A stretch of 64,000 nt of DNA from Muribaculaceae bacterium (lineage in GTDB: Bacteria > Bacteroidota > Bacteroidia > Bacteroidales > Muribaculaceae). Positions 25,691-34,966 of this stretch are shown here, one piece after another (position 1 is the stretch's first letter; each line of letters begins with the position of its first letter). The notes under the pieces are model-generated. The model made no database searches and was not told the DNA's origin. It saw nothing but the letters and a program-made list of their open reading frames with translations. The stretch is taken from assembly GCA_017553785.1 (NCBI GenBank), contig JAFZKD010000099.1, forward strand, positions 1-64,000, given 5' to 3'. The position numbers and the translations under genes were made by a program.

Positions 25691-27154
25691 ATGATGAAAA
25701 GCAATATTCTGACTATCCTGTTCCTCACCTGCGCAATCCTGTCACAGGCCCAAAGCGGTTTGCGGCCTCGTGGCGACGTGAACTGTGACTGGGAGGTCAA
25801 CATCGGCGACTTGAACGCCCTGGTTGACTCCATCTCAAGCGGAGCGAAGTATCACTCATTCTACAGCTATGCCACCGACGTGAACGGCGACCAGGAAATC
25901 AACATCAGCGACATTAACATGGTGATTGATGCCATCTTGGGCAAGCAACTGCCGCCCATGCCTTCTTACTCTGGCACCCTGCCCGTTCTGTTCATCAATA
26001 CCGATGGTTATCACGACATCGTGAGCAAGGAAGAATATATCTACGCCTTTTGGTGGCTCGACAACATGGGCCTTGAGGGCTATGAGTCCATCGGCTCGCC
26101 CGAGGAGCCGCAGACTATGCAAATCAAGGGTCGCGGCAATGCCACTTGGACGATGCACGACAAGAAGCCATTTCGACTCAAACTCATCAATGCACTCCCA
26201 ATACTGGGAATGCCACCAAGCAAGCACTGGGTGTTGATTAGCGCTGTTGATTACTGGATTGGGCAATTCAATGACGCATTGCCCTTTGAAATCGGACGTC
26301 AGATGGGCATGTCATGGAATCCCGGGCAGACTCCTATCGAGGTGGTACTCAACGGACAATACATCGGCCTGTATCATTTGACAGAGAAAATCAGGGTAGA
26401 TAAAAACCGTGTCAACGTCATCGAGCAAAAAAACAACGAGACAGATGCCACCAAGGTAACAGGTGGCTGGCTACTGGAAATTGACAACTACGAAGAACCT
26501 GAACAAATTGTATTCACCGAAGGCAACGGATGGGTCTTTTGGGCAACACCTCATTCCCCCGAGAAACTGAGCAATATTCAACGGACTTACATGACTGATT
26601 TACTCATGAAAGCCGACAGTGCCATCTACTGCGAAGATAAAAGCAGTACCGAGTGGGAACGTTATATTGATATCGACTCACTTGCTGTTTTCTACATCAT
26701 TCAAGAGATAATGGACAATATCGAGGGCTTCCATGGAAGTTGCTACTTCCACAAGCAGCACGGTGACAGCACGAAACTGATATTTGGCCCTCTCTGGGAC
26801 TTCGGCAGTTCTTTTTCTCGTTACACGTCCACCTATGAGTTCAATCACTTTATCTATGACGATGCTCCTAGTAATCTCCATTTGAGATGGATTGCCGAAA
26901 TAGCCAAATTTCCACGGTTTCATGAATGCGTCCGCCTGCATTGGAAGCATTTCTACAATGACATCTATCCTAAATTAGACCGTTTCTTGGATGAGTTCGG
27001 TGACAAAGTCGAGGCGGCTGGCAACTGCGATCATAACCGCTGGCCCAAGTCGGAATGCGATAATATCAAGAACAGAATCAATTTCACACGCAATCATTTC
27101 TTAAACAAGAAAGTGGCTTGGCTCAATGAGCAATGGAGCGAGACAGGAGATTAA
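25691..27154 (+). CDS. CotH-family protein with N-terminal dockerin-like repeats (copy 1)
   Basis: A 487-residue secreted protein with a signal peptide (ending CAILSQAQ), two calcium-binding EF-hand/dockerin-type repeats (GDVNCDWEVNIGDLNALVD, DVNGDQEINISDINMVIDAIL, about residues 27-95) and a CotH domain. The latter shows MQIKGRGNATW, KKPFRLKL, LNGQYIGLYHLTEKIRVDKN, GGWLLEIDN and GPLWDFGSSF (about residue 366). CotH is a spore-coat protein kinase in Bacillus; many homologues outside spore formers are unstudied. The position between glycosyltransferases suggests a surface role. Its second acidic residue in the WDFD-type motif appears to be Gly. Confidence 0.82.
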   Translation: MMKSNILTILFLTCAILSQAQSGLRPRGDVNCDWEVNIGDLNALVDSISSGAKYHSFYSYATDVNGDQEINISDINMVIDAILGKQLPPMPSYSGTLPVLFINTDGYHDIVSKEEYIYAFWWLDNMGLEGYESIGSPEEPQTMQIKGRGNATWTMHDKKPFRLKLINALPILGMPPSKHWVLISAVDYWIGQFNDALPFEIGRQMGMSWNPGQTPIEVVLNGQYIGLYHLTEKIRVDKNRVNVIEQKNNETDATKVTGGWLLEIDNYEEPEQIVFTEGNGWVFWATPHSPEKLSNIQRTYMTDLLMKADSAIYCEDKSSTEWERYIDIDSLAVFYIIQEIMDNIEGFHGSCYFHKQHGDSTKLIFGPLWDFGSSFSRYTSTYEFNHFIYDDAPSNLHLRWIAEIAKFPRFHECVRLHWKHFYNDIYPKLDRFLDEFGDKVEAAGNCDHNRWPKSECDNIKNRINFTRNHFLNKKVAWLNEQWSETGD

Positions 27155-27174
27155 CCTTATACTACAAATCGACA

Positions 27175-28686
27175 ATGAAAAGCGTCATCACTTCTCTCGT
27201 TTGGCTGATTGCCTGCATGACAGCAATCCACACCAACGCCCAATCGGGGCTGCGGCCGCGAGGGGACGTGAACTGTGACTGGGAAGTCAACATCGCCGAT
27301 GTGAACACGTTGGTTGACTCCATCTTCAGCGGGGCGAAGTATCACTCATTCTACACCTATGACACCGATGTGAATGGCGACAAGGAAATCAACATCGCCG
27401 ACCTAAATATGGTGATTGACGCCGTCTTGGGCAAGCAACTGCCTCCCATGCCCACCTACTCGGGAACGCTACCGGTACTGTTTATCAACACTGAGGGTTT
27501 TCGCGACATCGTGAGCAAAGAGTCCTACCTGCATGCCAAATGGTGGCTTGACAATATGGGGATTGAGGGCTATGAATCCATCGGTTCGCCCGATGAGCCA
27601 TTGGGCATGCAGATCAAAGGACGGGGCAACTACACTTGGAGTTTGAACAAGAAACCGTTCCGCATCAAGCTCGACGAAAAGCAGCCCCTGTTGGGAATGG
27701 ACAGCAATCGGCACTTTTGCCTGCTGGCCCATGCCGACGACAACTTTGGCAAAGCCATGAATGCAGTGGGCTTTGAGTTGAGCCGACGCATCGGGATGGC
27801 TTATACTCCAGAGCATAGACCAGTTGAAGTAGTACTCAATGGACAGTACATCGGCCTGTATTTCCTCACCGAGAAAATCCGCGTTGGGAAAAACCGCGTC
27901 AACATCGAAGAGCAACGTGAAGGTGAGACCGATTCATTGGCAATCACCGGTGGATGGTTGCTGGAAATTGACAATAACCTGGATGTCAACACCATCATCA
28001 TCAATGAACGTGAAGGTGGTCATCCGTGGTATAACAGAATGTGGGTCACCTACCATTACCCCGAGGTGTTATCCAGTCAACAACAGGAATACCTCACCCA
28101 GTTTCTGGAACAAGCCAATGCCGCTATCTACACCGGCAACAAAGTCAGCACCGAGTGGGAGAATTATATCGATATCGATTCATTGGCCTGTTTCTACATC
28201 GTCAACGAGATGATGGATGACATCGAGAGTTTCTCGGGAAGTTGCTTCATGTACAAGCATCGGGGAGACTCGACCAAACTGATTTTTGGCCCGGTATGGG
28301 ACTTCGGCAATTCTTTTCACCGCAAGAATTATTATCCCGACTTGACCAGTTTCAATTATTTCATCTATCAGCAGCCCTGTTACTTTCACAGCCATTGGAT
28401 TGAAGAGATCGCTAAATATCCTCATTTCCAATTGGTTGTCAGGAAGCATTGGCGCAAGTTCTATGACTCCGGTTTCAACGGGCTTGATATCGACACATTC
28501 ATCGACAATCATGTGTCAAACATTCGTCAGGCATGGAACAGCGATGGAAAGCGATGGAAAACCAATAATATCGATAGCAGAGCCGCATATTTCAAATACT
28601 ACCTTCACGGCAAAATCGACTGGCTGCAATCGCAATGGGGCAAACCTGATGACGTTGATCCTGACCCAACTCCGATAGACCGATAA
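27175..28686 (+). CDS. CotH-family protein with N-terminal dockerin-like repeats (copy 2)
   Basis: A 503-residue paralogue of the gene 20 nt upstream, with the same order: signal peptide (ACMTAIHTNAQ), dockerin-like pair (GDVNCDWEVNIADVNTLVD, DVNGDKEINIADLNMVIDAVL), MQIKGRGNYTW, LNGQYIGLYFLTEKIRVGKN, GGWLLEIDN and GPVWDFGNSF (about residue 375). The N-terminal halves are nearly the same at DNA level while the C-terminal halves differ more, suggesting tandem duplication then divergence. ATG 27175 starts the signal peptide; the frame extends upstream into copy 1. The C-terminus ends in a DPDPTP-type tail with no T9SS domain seen. Confidence 0.82.
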   Translation: MKSVITSLVWLIACMTAIHTNAQSGLRPRGDVNCDWEVNIADVNTLVDSIFSGAKYHSFYTYDTDVNGDKEINIADLNMVIDAVLGKQLPPMPTYSGTLPVLFINTEGFRDIVSKESYLHAKWWLDNMGIEGYESIGSPDEPLGMQIKGRGNYTWSLNKKPFRIKLDEKQPLLGMDSNRHFCLLAHADDNFGKAMNAVGFELSRRIGMAYTPEHRPVEVVLNGQYIGLYFLTEKIRVGKNRVNIEEQREGETDSLAITGGWLLEIDNNLDVNTIIINEREGGHPWYNRMWVTYHYPEVLSSQQQEYLTQFLEQANAAIYTGNKVSTEWENYIDIDSLACFYIVNEMMDDIESFSGSCFMYKHRGDSTKLIFGPVWDFGNSFHRKNYYPDLTSFNYFIYQQPCYFHSHWIEEIAKYPHFQLVVRKHWRKFYDSGFNGLDIDTFIDNHVSNIRQAWNSDGKRWKTNNIDSRAAYFKYYLHGKIDWLQSQWGKPDDVDPDPTPIDR

Positions 28687-28687
28687 C

Positions 28688-29782
28688 TCAATGCCTGTTC
28701 TTTCCCGAACTTGACATCGCCAACTGATATTGCTGACGGGTGAGCGTGGCGATGTGGTCCCAATTGTAAGGAGTCAGATCGTAGTGCTGTGCCCCTGCAG
28801 GCGAGGAAAGCAGATGGGAAAGGGACGAGGACAGGACGTCAACATCACCCACGGTGAAATAATCCTGTTCGGGTAATTCCACCTGTCGGGTGCCGGGAAT
28901 ATCGCTGCACACGATGGGCAAGCCAAAGGCCATGGCCTCGAGCAACACCATCGGGAATCCCTCGTTGACCGACGGCAGCACAAAAGCGCGGGCATGGCTG
29001 TAGAGTTGACGCAAATCTTCGCCTGTAGTGAATCCTGTGAAAACCACCTTATTGCCCGTATCAAGCCGATCCAATACCTTGCAGTAGGTGTCGTCATGGT
29101 CGCTGGCACCAGCGATAACAACCTGCTTGACCTGCGGCAAGCGGTTTGCCGCCTCAACGAGGTATTCAAAGCCTTTCTCAGGCGTCAGCCGACCCACTGC
29201 AAGCAGATAGGCTCCAACGGTTATGCCATGTTTTTCAAGGAAGGTGTTTGACTCGCTACGGGTCACGGGATCAATGCCATTGGGTATAAAGACACTTTTG
29301 TCCAGGGCACCGCATTTCTCCATCTGGTACTTGTTGACAAAGATGACACGGTTGCTGTAGTGAAGAGAAATTTTCTCACATTGGCGCAACAGCCAGCGGG
29401 CAGGGGTACTCCACTTGGCGTGCTCATAGTTGGGACTGTGATAAGTGAGCACTACAGGAAGACCGGCCAAGCGCAACAACGGCGCAAACATGCCTGGACC
29501 GATATTGTGGATATGCACCACATCAGGACGATGAAACAGGATGTGCAGCACGCTCAGCAACGTGTGCCACACCGCCTCAAAGCCCTTGACGCGGGTCGAG
29601 GGAAAGTCAACGTACTCGATGTTGGGAAGATTTTGGGAAGACTGTTCTGTGAGATAGGCCTTGCGACGGTAAACACGCACTAGGACGTCCTGCATGCGGG
29701 TATAGATGTGATAGCTATGAGCCTCAACACCGCCCTGGATTCCAGGGAATCCGCGCGTGCCGATTACCGCTACAGTCTTCAT
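28688..29782 (-). CDS. Glycosyltransferase family 4 (DUF1972/rhamnosyltransferase-like)
   Basis: A 364-residue GT-B enzyme. It starts MKTVAVIGTRGFPGIQGGVE, the signature of the DUF1972 subgroup that often carries rhamnosyl- or similar transferases. It continues with VVHIHNIGPGMFAPL, VIFVNKYQMEK, LLAVGRLTPEKGFEYLVEAA, VVFTGFTTGEDL and FVLPSVNEGFPMVLLEAMAFGLPIV (split here; the Glu of the donor site lies in NEGFPMVLLEA). It ends 1 bp from the CotH copy 2 stop, tail to tail. It likely extends the exopolysaccharide repeat unit. Confidence 0.9.
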   Translation of the reverse strand: MKTVAVIGTRGFPGIQGGVEAHSYHIYTRMQDVLVRVYRRKAYLTEQSSQNLPNIEYVDFPSTRVKGFEAVWHTLLSVLHILFHRPDVVHIHNIGPGMFAPLLRLAGLPVVLTYHSPNYEHAKWSTPARWLLRQCEKISLHYSNRVIFVNKYQMEKCGALDKSVFIPNGIDPVTRSESNTFLEKHGITVGAYLLAVGRLTPEKGFEYLVEAANRLPQVKQVVIAGASDHDDTYCKVLDRLDTGNKVVFTGFTTGEDLRQLYSHARAFVLPSVNEGFPMVLLEAMAFGLPIVCSDIPGTRQVELPEQDYFTVGDVDVLSSSLSHLLSSPAGAQHYDLTPYNWDHIATLTRQQYQLAMSSSGKNRH

Positions 29783-29783
29783 G

Positions 29784-29867
29784 AGTTAATAGTGATTAGT
29801 TAATAGAGAATAGTGAATCATGTAACCCCATCATAAGTATCAGAATTCCAACTATTAACTATTAACT
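29784..29867. repeat. Short AT-rich direct and inverted repeats
   Basis: AGTTAATAGT (29784-29793) and AGTTAATAG (29798-29806) are matched by the inverse ACTATTAACT (29851-29860) and CTATTAACT (29859-29867). The pieces can form a long hairpin in the gap between the radical SAM gene and the glycosyltransferase. A related motif (GATTAGTAATTAGAGATTAG) occurs at 39582-39601. Confidence 0.7.
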
Positions 29868-29887
29868 TTTATCTGTTAACTGAATCA

Positions 29888-30895
29888 TCAGTCCCAGCAG
29901 AGGTCCTGACCCTTGCGGATACGCCACTTGTTCTTGAGCACCCACATGATAGGCACCCAGGGACGGCGCACCATGTCGTGACGCTCGGTGACGATAAAGG
30001 TGCAGTTGCGCTTGCAGTTGCGCACTTTCTCCATCGCCTCGCGGGCCTTATCGCTATTCATGATGTTCTCAAAGGTGTCTTCCTTGATATTGCCCAACTT
30101 CCACTCCTCACAACTGCCGTTACATGGGGTGACATTGCCCCACGGGTCAATGAAGAAGAAGTCGCTTAACGCGCCACAGGGCGGACGGTACTCATCGGTG
30201 TCGCCACGCAGGCGGCGGTGGATCGAGCGGTTGAAATAGGCACGGCCATAGTCCTTAAGGCGGTCCTTGAAGCGGCGACGCTTGCTGGTGAGCAACGCCT
30301 TGACAAACAACTCGTGCTGGCGCAGGGCCTCCTCGCTCTCGATCTGGTTATCCTCCTTGTGGAAATACCACGAGTTATGAACTGCCGAATTGCCCAATTC
30401 AACGTCGAGCGCGACACACAGGTCATAGAGATAAAGAAGATCCTTGTAGTTGTCGGGCGAGATGACCACCGAGAAGCCGATGTTCTTGCACTTGGTCTTT
30501 TTCAGCTCCAGCATCGTGCGCAGGGCATGATCAAAGCCGTCCTTGATGCCGCGTTTGGCATCGTTGATCTTTGGCAGACCCTCGACACTCACACGAATCA
30601 GGATGTTAGGATATTTGTTGGCCAGTTCAACGATTTTTTGGGTATTATAACCATTGGTGCTCAGCTCAAGAAGTCGTGATTTGGGATAGAGGATTTCAAA
30701 AATCTTATCGATGTCAGGACGCAATGTCGGCTCTCCGCCCGTGATGTTGATGCGCAACCCCGCAGGCAGTTTCTCATAATAAGAGGCGTCAATTTCTTCA
30801 CTAGGGTTGGTCTGGAACTTCCAAATATTGCACATGTTACACTGCGCATTGCATCTGAAAGTCGTGATCAGACTGCCCTGAATCACATTCTTCAT
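29888..30895 (-). CDS. Radical SAM / SPASM-type protein
   Basis: A 335-residue radical SAM enzyme. The iron-sulfur motif is Cys15-x3-Cys19-x2-Cys22 (RCNAQCNMC), followed by NITGGEPTLRPDI, the SAM-binding GGEP motif. The C-terminal region has more Cys residues (PPCGALSDFFFIDPWGNVTPC, a SPASM-like arrangement, and CKRNC). SPASM proteins often modify peptides or sugars. The start is ATG 30895; a TTG four codons upstream is unlikely. It sits between two glycosyltransferases, so glycan or peptide modification is possible. The substrate is unknown. Confidence 0.85.
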   Translation of the reverse strand: MKNVIQGSLITTFRCNAQCNMCNIWKFQTNPSEEIDASYYEKLPAGLRINITGGEPTLRPDIDKIFEILYPKSRLLELSTNGYNTQKIVELANKYPNILIRVSVEGLPKINDAKRGIKDGFDHALRTMLELKKTKCKNIGFSVVISPDNYKDLLYLYDLCVALDVELGNSAVHNSWYFHKEDNQIESEEALRQHELFVKALLTSKRRRFKDRLKDYGRAYFNRSIHRRLRGDTDEYRPPCGALSDFFFIDPWGNVTPCNGSCEEWKLGNIKEDTFENIMNSDKAREAMEKVRNCKRNCTFIVTERHDMVRRPWVPIMWVLKNKWRIRKGQDLCWD

Positions 30896-30982
30896 TGCTA
30901 TCGTCAATAAGCTTTTACACTTATTTAACTATTATCGGTTCAAAATATTGTGCAAAGATAATAAAAAAACACAAAGGGGGTA

Positions 30983-32188
30983 TCAAAAACAGTAAATATC
31001 GTGCTTTAATGACTGCCAATGTGTCTTGGGACTGAACCGCTCAAGTGCCCTGCGGGCAATCTCGCTGTAGTTCCATTCACGCGCCATCGACATCGTGACG
31101 GCTGTTGCCATGGTATCCTTGTCAAAGGGCTGGAACACCACTCCATTCTCACTATCAATAAGTTCGGGTATGCCACCGATGCTTGACCCTGCGACTGGTG
31201 TGCCTGCACACAACGACTCAACGACACTCAACGGGTTGTTCTCATAGCATTGCGAAGGTATCACATTCAATTTGGCTCCCCTGAGCACATGGACGACGCC
31301 CTGGGCGTCGAGCATCCCCAAGAACTCAATATTGCCGCACGAAGCGAATTTGGCACGCAACTCTTTCTCAAGAGGCCCACCGCCAGCCACCTTGAGGTGG
31401 AACGGCAAATGGGCAGCCGTTTCCAACAGGTCGATAATCCCTTTCTCCCTTGAAAGGCGTCCCACATAGCAGTAGTAGTCTTGACGCGGCGCATTCGGGT
31501 CTTGGTCCGAGTACTGATCCAGTTTCACAGGATCGAGGAAATTGTTCAGCACCTTGATTTTATCGGGATCAAAGCCGCCCGCCTTCATTTTGTCGGCCAT
31601 GAACTCACTGGGGCACAAGAACACATCAGTGTTGCGTTCCAAGCGACGGCGGTTCCACTTCATCGCCTCAAGCCATGCCACGCCACTAGCAGGCAGGGAG
31701 CCTTTCATGCAGCGGTGGGTGAGCACACCCATTTTGCCACCCTTGTGGCATTGTTCACATGGTTTTCCGTCCAGCAGACAGTCATAACGCGGGCATAACA
31801 ACTTATAGTCATGGATGGTCCACACCACACGGATGCCCCGCTTGTGGGCCAGTTCGCCCACCACAGGCGACAAGTAACTGTGTATGTTGTGCAAATGGAC
31901 CACCTGAGGCTTGAACTCATCAAGAACTTTGGTGAATTGTCTGCGCACATCACCCCACCCCAACGTGCGTTTCAGCCCATGCAACAGATTGCCGACGCCA
32001 CCGCCAAAGTTCACCTCGCTGGCAAACGATGACTGATAGCTGGCCGACAAATTCTGAGGGTACTTCATGGCATACACCTCGGCGTCTACCCCGTTCTCAC
32101 GGAGCAGAGCCTCGGTATTGAGGACAACGACACAGTCGCCTCCTCGGGGATAGTAAAACTTATTGACCAAAAGTACTCTTTTTGTCAT
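30983..32188 (-). CDS. Glycosyltransferase family 4
   Basis: A 401-residue GT-B enzyme with MTKRVLLVNKFYYPRGGDCVV at the N-terminus, HLHNIHSYLSPVVGELA, VVWTIHDYKLLCPRYDC and the donor-site region CYENNPLSVVESLCAGTPVAG. A Cys-rich loop (CPRYDCLLDGKPCEQCHKGG) lies between the two domains and may bind zinc, as in several Bacteroidetes homologues. The start is ATG 32188. It is the first gene of the minus-strand group containing the radical SAM gene and likely belongs to the same glycan pathway. Confidence 0.9.
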   Translation of the reverse strand: MTKRVLLVNKFYYPRGGDCVVVLNTEALLRENGVDAEVYAMKYPQNLSASYQSSFASEVNFGGGVGNLLHGLKRTLGWGDVRRQFTKVLDEFKPQVVHLHNIHSYLSPVVGELAHKRGIRVVWTIHDYKLLCPRYDCLLDGKPCEQCHKGGKMGVLTHRCMKGSLPASGVAWLEAMKWNRRRLERNTDVFLCPSEFMADKMKAGGFDPDKIKVLNNFLDPVKLDQYSDQDPNAPRQDYYCYVGRLSREKGIIDLLETAAHLPFHLKVAGGGPLEKELRAKFASCGNIEFLGMLDAQGVVHVLRGAKLNVIPSQCYENNPLSVVESLCAGTPVAGSSIGGIPELIDSENGVVFQPFDKDTMATAVTMSMAREWNYSEIARRALERFSPKTHWQSLKHDIYCF

Positions 32189-32278
32189 AGGCAATTATCA
32201 CTCGCTGATTCTACCTATATAACGTAGCAGCAAGCGGATTATTTTAGATAATCAGTAGCAGAAAACCCAAAAAATGGA

Positions 32279-33382
32279 TCACACGTTGAATCGGAACACG
32301 ACGATGTCGCCATCCTGCATGACATACTCCTTGCCCTCGATGTGCAGTTTGCCGGCTTCCTTGACGGCAGCCTCACTGCCATAGTTGATGTAGTCATCAT
32401 ACTTGATGATCTCGGCACGGATGAAACCACGCTCAAAATCGGTGTGGATGACTCCGGCGCACTGCGGTGCCTTGCTCCCGCGACGGAATGTCCAGGCGCG
32501 CACCTCCTTAGGACCTGCGGTAAGGAAGGTCTCAAGGTTCAACAACGCGTAGGCGGACTTGATGATGCGGTTGACACCGCTCTCTTCCAAACCAATCTCG
32601 GCAAGGAACATCTGGCGTTCCTCATAGTCCTCAAGCTCAGCGATTTCGCTCTCGGTCTGGGCGGCAACAACCAGTATCTGCGCGTCCTCGTCCTTGACAG
32701 CCTCACGCACAGCATCAACATAGGCGTTTCCGTTCACCACGCTCTGGTCATCCACATTGCACACATACATCACCGGCTTGTTGGTCAGCAGGAACAGTTC
32801 ATGGGCGATTTTCTCCTCATCCTTGTTGAGAAGCTCAACAGTTCGCGCGTTGCGGCCCTGCTCAAGGGCTTCCTTGTAACGCTTTAATACCTCATATTGC
32901 GCTTTGGCCTCACGGTCGCCACCGGTTTGAGCCTGTTTCTGCACCTTGTTGATGCGGCTCTCGATGGTCTCCAGATCACGCAGTTGCAACTCCAGGTCGA
33001 TAACCTCCTTGTCACGCACAGGGTCCACTGTGCCGTCAACATGGGTCACATTATCATCGTCAAAGCAGCGTAGCACATGGATGATGGCGTCAGTCTCACG
33101 GATATTTCCCAAGAACTTGTTGCCCAAGCCCTCGCCGCGGCTTGCGCCCTTCACCAGACCCGCGATATCGACAATCTCGACTGTGGTGGGTACGATGCGT
33201 GCGGGATTCACCAGCTTGGCAAGCTCATTCAGGCGCTCATCGGGAACGGTGATCACGCCCACATTAGGCTCGATGGTGCAGAAAGGGAAATTGGCCGACT
33301 GCGCCTTGGCATTCGACAGGCAGTTGAACAGGGTTGATTTTCCCACATTGGGCAACCCCACGATTCCACATTGTAATGACAT
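32279..33382 (-). CDS. ychF: Redox-regulated ATPase YchF (Obg-like)
   Basis: YchF is a conserved P-loop nucleotidase linked to ribosomes and stress responses that prefers ATP over GTP. The 367-residue protein has the G1 loop GLPNVGKS (residues 9-16), the switch motif DIAGLVKGAS, a coiled-coil insertion (about 130-200) and the C-terminal TGS domain (GPKEVRAWTFRRGSKAPQCAG, then the start of the end motif QDGDIVVFRFNV). The usual GTP-specific NKxD is replaced by NVDD (VCNVDDQS). Its own consensus promoter lies upstream. The divergent MFS gene shares this region. Confidence 0.95.
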   Translation of the reverse strand: MSLQCGIVGLPNVGKSTLFNCLSNAKAQSANFPFCTIEPNVGVITVPDERLNELAKLVNPARIVPTTVEIVDIAGLVKGASRGEGLGNKFLGNIRETDAIIHVLRCFDDDNVTHVDGTVDPVRDKEVIDLELQLRDLETIESRINKVQKQAQTGGDREAKAQYEVLKRYKEALEQGRNARTVELLNKDEEKIAHELFLLTNKPVMYVCNVDDQSVVNGNAYVDAVREAVKDEDAQILVVAAQTESEIAELEDYEERQMFLAEIGLEESGVNRIIKSAYALLNLETFLTAGPKEVRAWTFRRGSKAPQCAGVIHTDFERGFIRAEIIKYDDYINYGSEAAVKEAGKLHIEGKEYVMQDGDIVVFRFNV

Positions 33383-33416
33383 AGCTATATCTTGTTTTAA
33401 TTTATATTCTAACCTG

Positions 33417-33448
33417 CAAAATTACACTTTTCTTGCCATACTGCCAAA
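33417..33448 (-). promoter_or_regulatory. Promoter of ychF
   Basis: Minus strand TTTG (33448-33445), a 20-nt spacer and TAATTTTG (33424-33417). It lies beside the LacI-type operator of the divergent MFS gene, 12 bp from its near edge. Confidence 0.75.
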
Positions 33449-33461
33449 CATCAAGAGCCAA

Positions 33462-33475
33462 TGCAATCGGTTGCA
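33462..33475. promoter_or_regulatory. LacI-type operator upstream of the MFS/malQ/pulA operon
   Basis: TGCAATCGGTTGCA with flanking AAT/TT makes AATGCAATCGGTTGCATT (33460-33477), a near-perfect palindrome with a central CG pair, as expected for LacI-family sites. Its centre is 66 bp upstream of the centre of the -7 element at 33531-33538. Confidence 0.75.
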
Positions 33476-33530
33476 TTCTTTTTTTCACGCCAAGACACAT
33501 TATTTATAAATAAATTGAGGGATTTTATGT

Positions 33531-33538
33531 TATTTTTG
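33531..33538 (+). promoter_or_regulatory. -7 element of the MFS/malQ/pulA operon
   Basis: TATTTTTG fits TAnnTTTG. No clear TTTG at the -33 position, as expected where an activator is needed. It lies 57 nt before the MFS start. Confidence 0.6.
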
Positions 33539-33595
33539 TAGGTGCTAACCCAATAAAAAATGAAATTATCACTTAACACTTAAAAATATATCATT

Positions 33596-34936
33596 ATGAA
33601 AACAAAACCGGATTTAAAATTCAACCAACTGTGGAACATCAGCTTTGGTTTCTTTGGAGTGCAAATCGCTTATGCGCTGCAGAGTGCGAACATTAGCCGC
33701 ATCTTTGCGACACTGGGTGCCGACCCCCACAACCTGAGTTACTTTTGGATTCTGCCGCCGCTCATGGGTATGGTCGTACAACCGCTCGTGGGCTACTTCA
33801 GCGACAAGACGTGGCTGGGCCGTTGGGGCCGCCGCATCCCCTACTTGCTGATTGGCGCTCTGGCAGCCGTGATTGTGATGTGTCTACTGCCCAACGCGGG
33901 CTCTTTTGGACTGACCATCGCAGGCGCGATGATTTTTGGTCTGATTGCCCTCATGTTCCTTGACACGAGCATCAATATGGCGATGCAGCCCTTCAAGATG
34001 ATGGTGGGCGATATGGTCAACGAGAAACAGAAAGCCAAAGCCTACTCCATCCAGAGTTTCCTGTGCAATGCGGGTTCGCTGGTGGGCTATATCTTCCCGT
34101 TCCTGTTCACTGCCATCGGTATCGCCAATGTGGCCCCCGAGGGCGTCGTGCCCGATAGCGTGAAGTGGTCATTCTATGTAGGCGCCGCCATCCTTATCCT
34201 GTGCGTCATCTACACCATCAGCCATGTGAAGGAATATACTCCTGCCGAAATGGCCGAGTTCAACGCCGCTGCCAATGCCGAAGGTCAAGGCGAGCAGGCC
34301 GGTACCGAGATGAGTCCCGCACAAAAGAAGCATGCTATCCGCGTGTTCTTTGAAGTGGGCTTGGTACAGTTCTTCTGCTGGGCTGCGTTCATGTATATGT
34401 GGACCTACACCAACGGCACCATTGCCGATACCGTTTGGAATACCACCGACGCGGCAAGCGAGGGATATCAGCAGGCCGGCAACTGGGTCGGTATCCTGTT
34501 TGCGGTTCAGGCCATCGGCAGCGTGCTGTGGGCAGTGGTATTGCCCCGTTTCAAGAACATCAAGGTCGCTTATGCCTTGAGCCTTGTAATTGGTGGCATC
34601 GGCTTTGCCATGGTACCCTTCATCCACAACCAGTACATGCTGTTCGTGCCCTACTTCCTCATCGGCTTCGCATGGGCTGCCATGCTCGCCATGCCGTTTA
34701 CCTTGGTCACTAATGCCTTTGAGGGTAGCAGCCGCATGGGCACCGCCCTTGGCCTGTTCAACTGCACCATCTGCATCCCGCAGATTGTTGCCGCCGCTTT
34801 GGGTGGTGTGCTGCTGGCAAAAGTAATGGGTAGTGTTCAAGGCAACATGCTCCTGCTTGCAGGCATCCTGCTCGTCGTTGGTGCCGCTTGTGTCTTCATT
34901 ATCGAAGATAAAAAACACAAAATGATAGAGAAATAA
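33596..34936 (+). CDS. MFS sugar transporter, SLC45/MalT-like
   Basis: A 446-residue transporter with twelve membrane helices and the SLC45-like start LWNISFGFFGVQIAYALQSANISR. The loop after helix 2 has a YFSDKTWLGRWGRRIPYLLIG motif typical of maltose/sucrose-type MFS proteins. It probably imports maltose or malto-oligosaccharides across the inner membrane. It is first in an operon with malQ and a pullulanase, with a LacI-type operator upstream, so its induction by starch is likely. Confidence 0.88.
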   Translation: MKTKPDLKFNQLWNISFGFFGVQIAYALQSANISRIFATLGADPHNLSYFWILPPLMGMVVQPLVGYFSDKTWLGRWGRRIPYLLIGALAAVIVMCLLPNAGSFGLTIAGAMIFGLIALMFLDTSINMAMQPFKMMVGDMVNEKQKAKAYSIQSFLCNAGSLVGYIFPFLFTAIGIANVAPEGVVPDSVKWSFYVGAAILILCVIYTISHVKEYTPAEMAEFNAAANAEGQGEQAGTEMSPAQKKHAIRVFFEVGLVQFFCWAAFMYMWTYTNGTIADTVWNTTDAASEGYQQAGNWVGILFAVQAIGSVLWAVVLPRFKNIKVAYALSLVIGGIGFAMVPFIHNQYMLFVPYFLIGFAWAAMLAMPFTLVTNAFEGSSRMGTALGLFNCTICIPQIVAAALGGVLLAKVMGSVQGNMLLLAGILLVVGAACVFIIEDKKHKMIEK

Positions 34937-34966
34937 ACAACCAAGAACTTAATACCGACAACAAAA

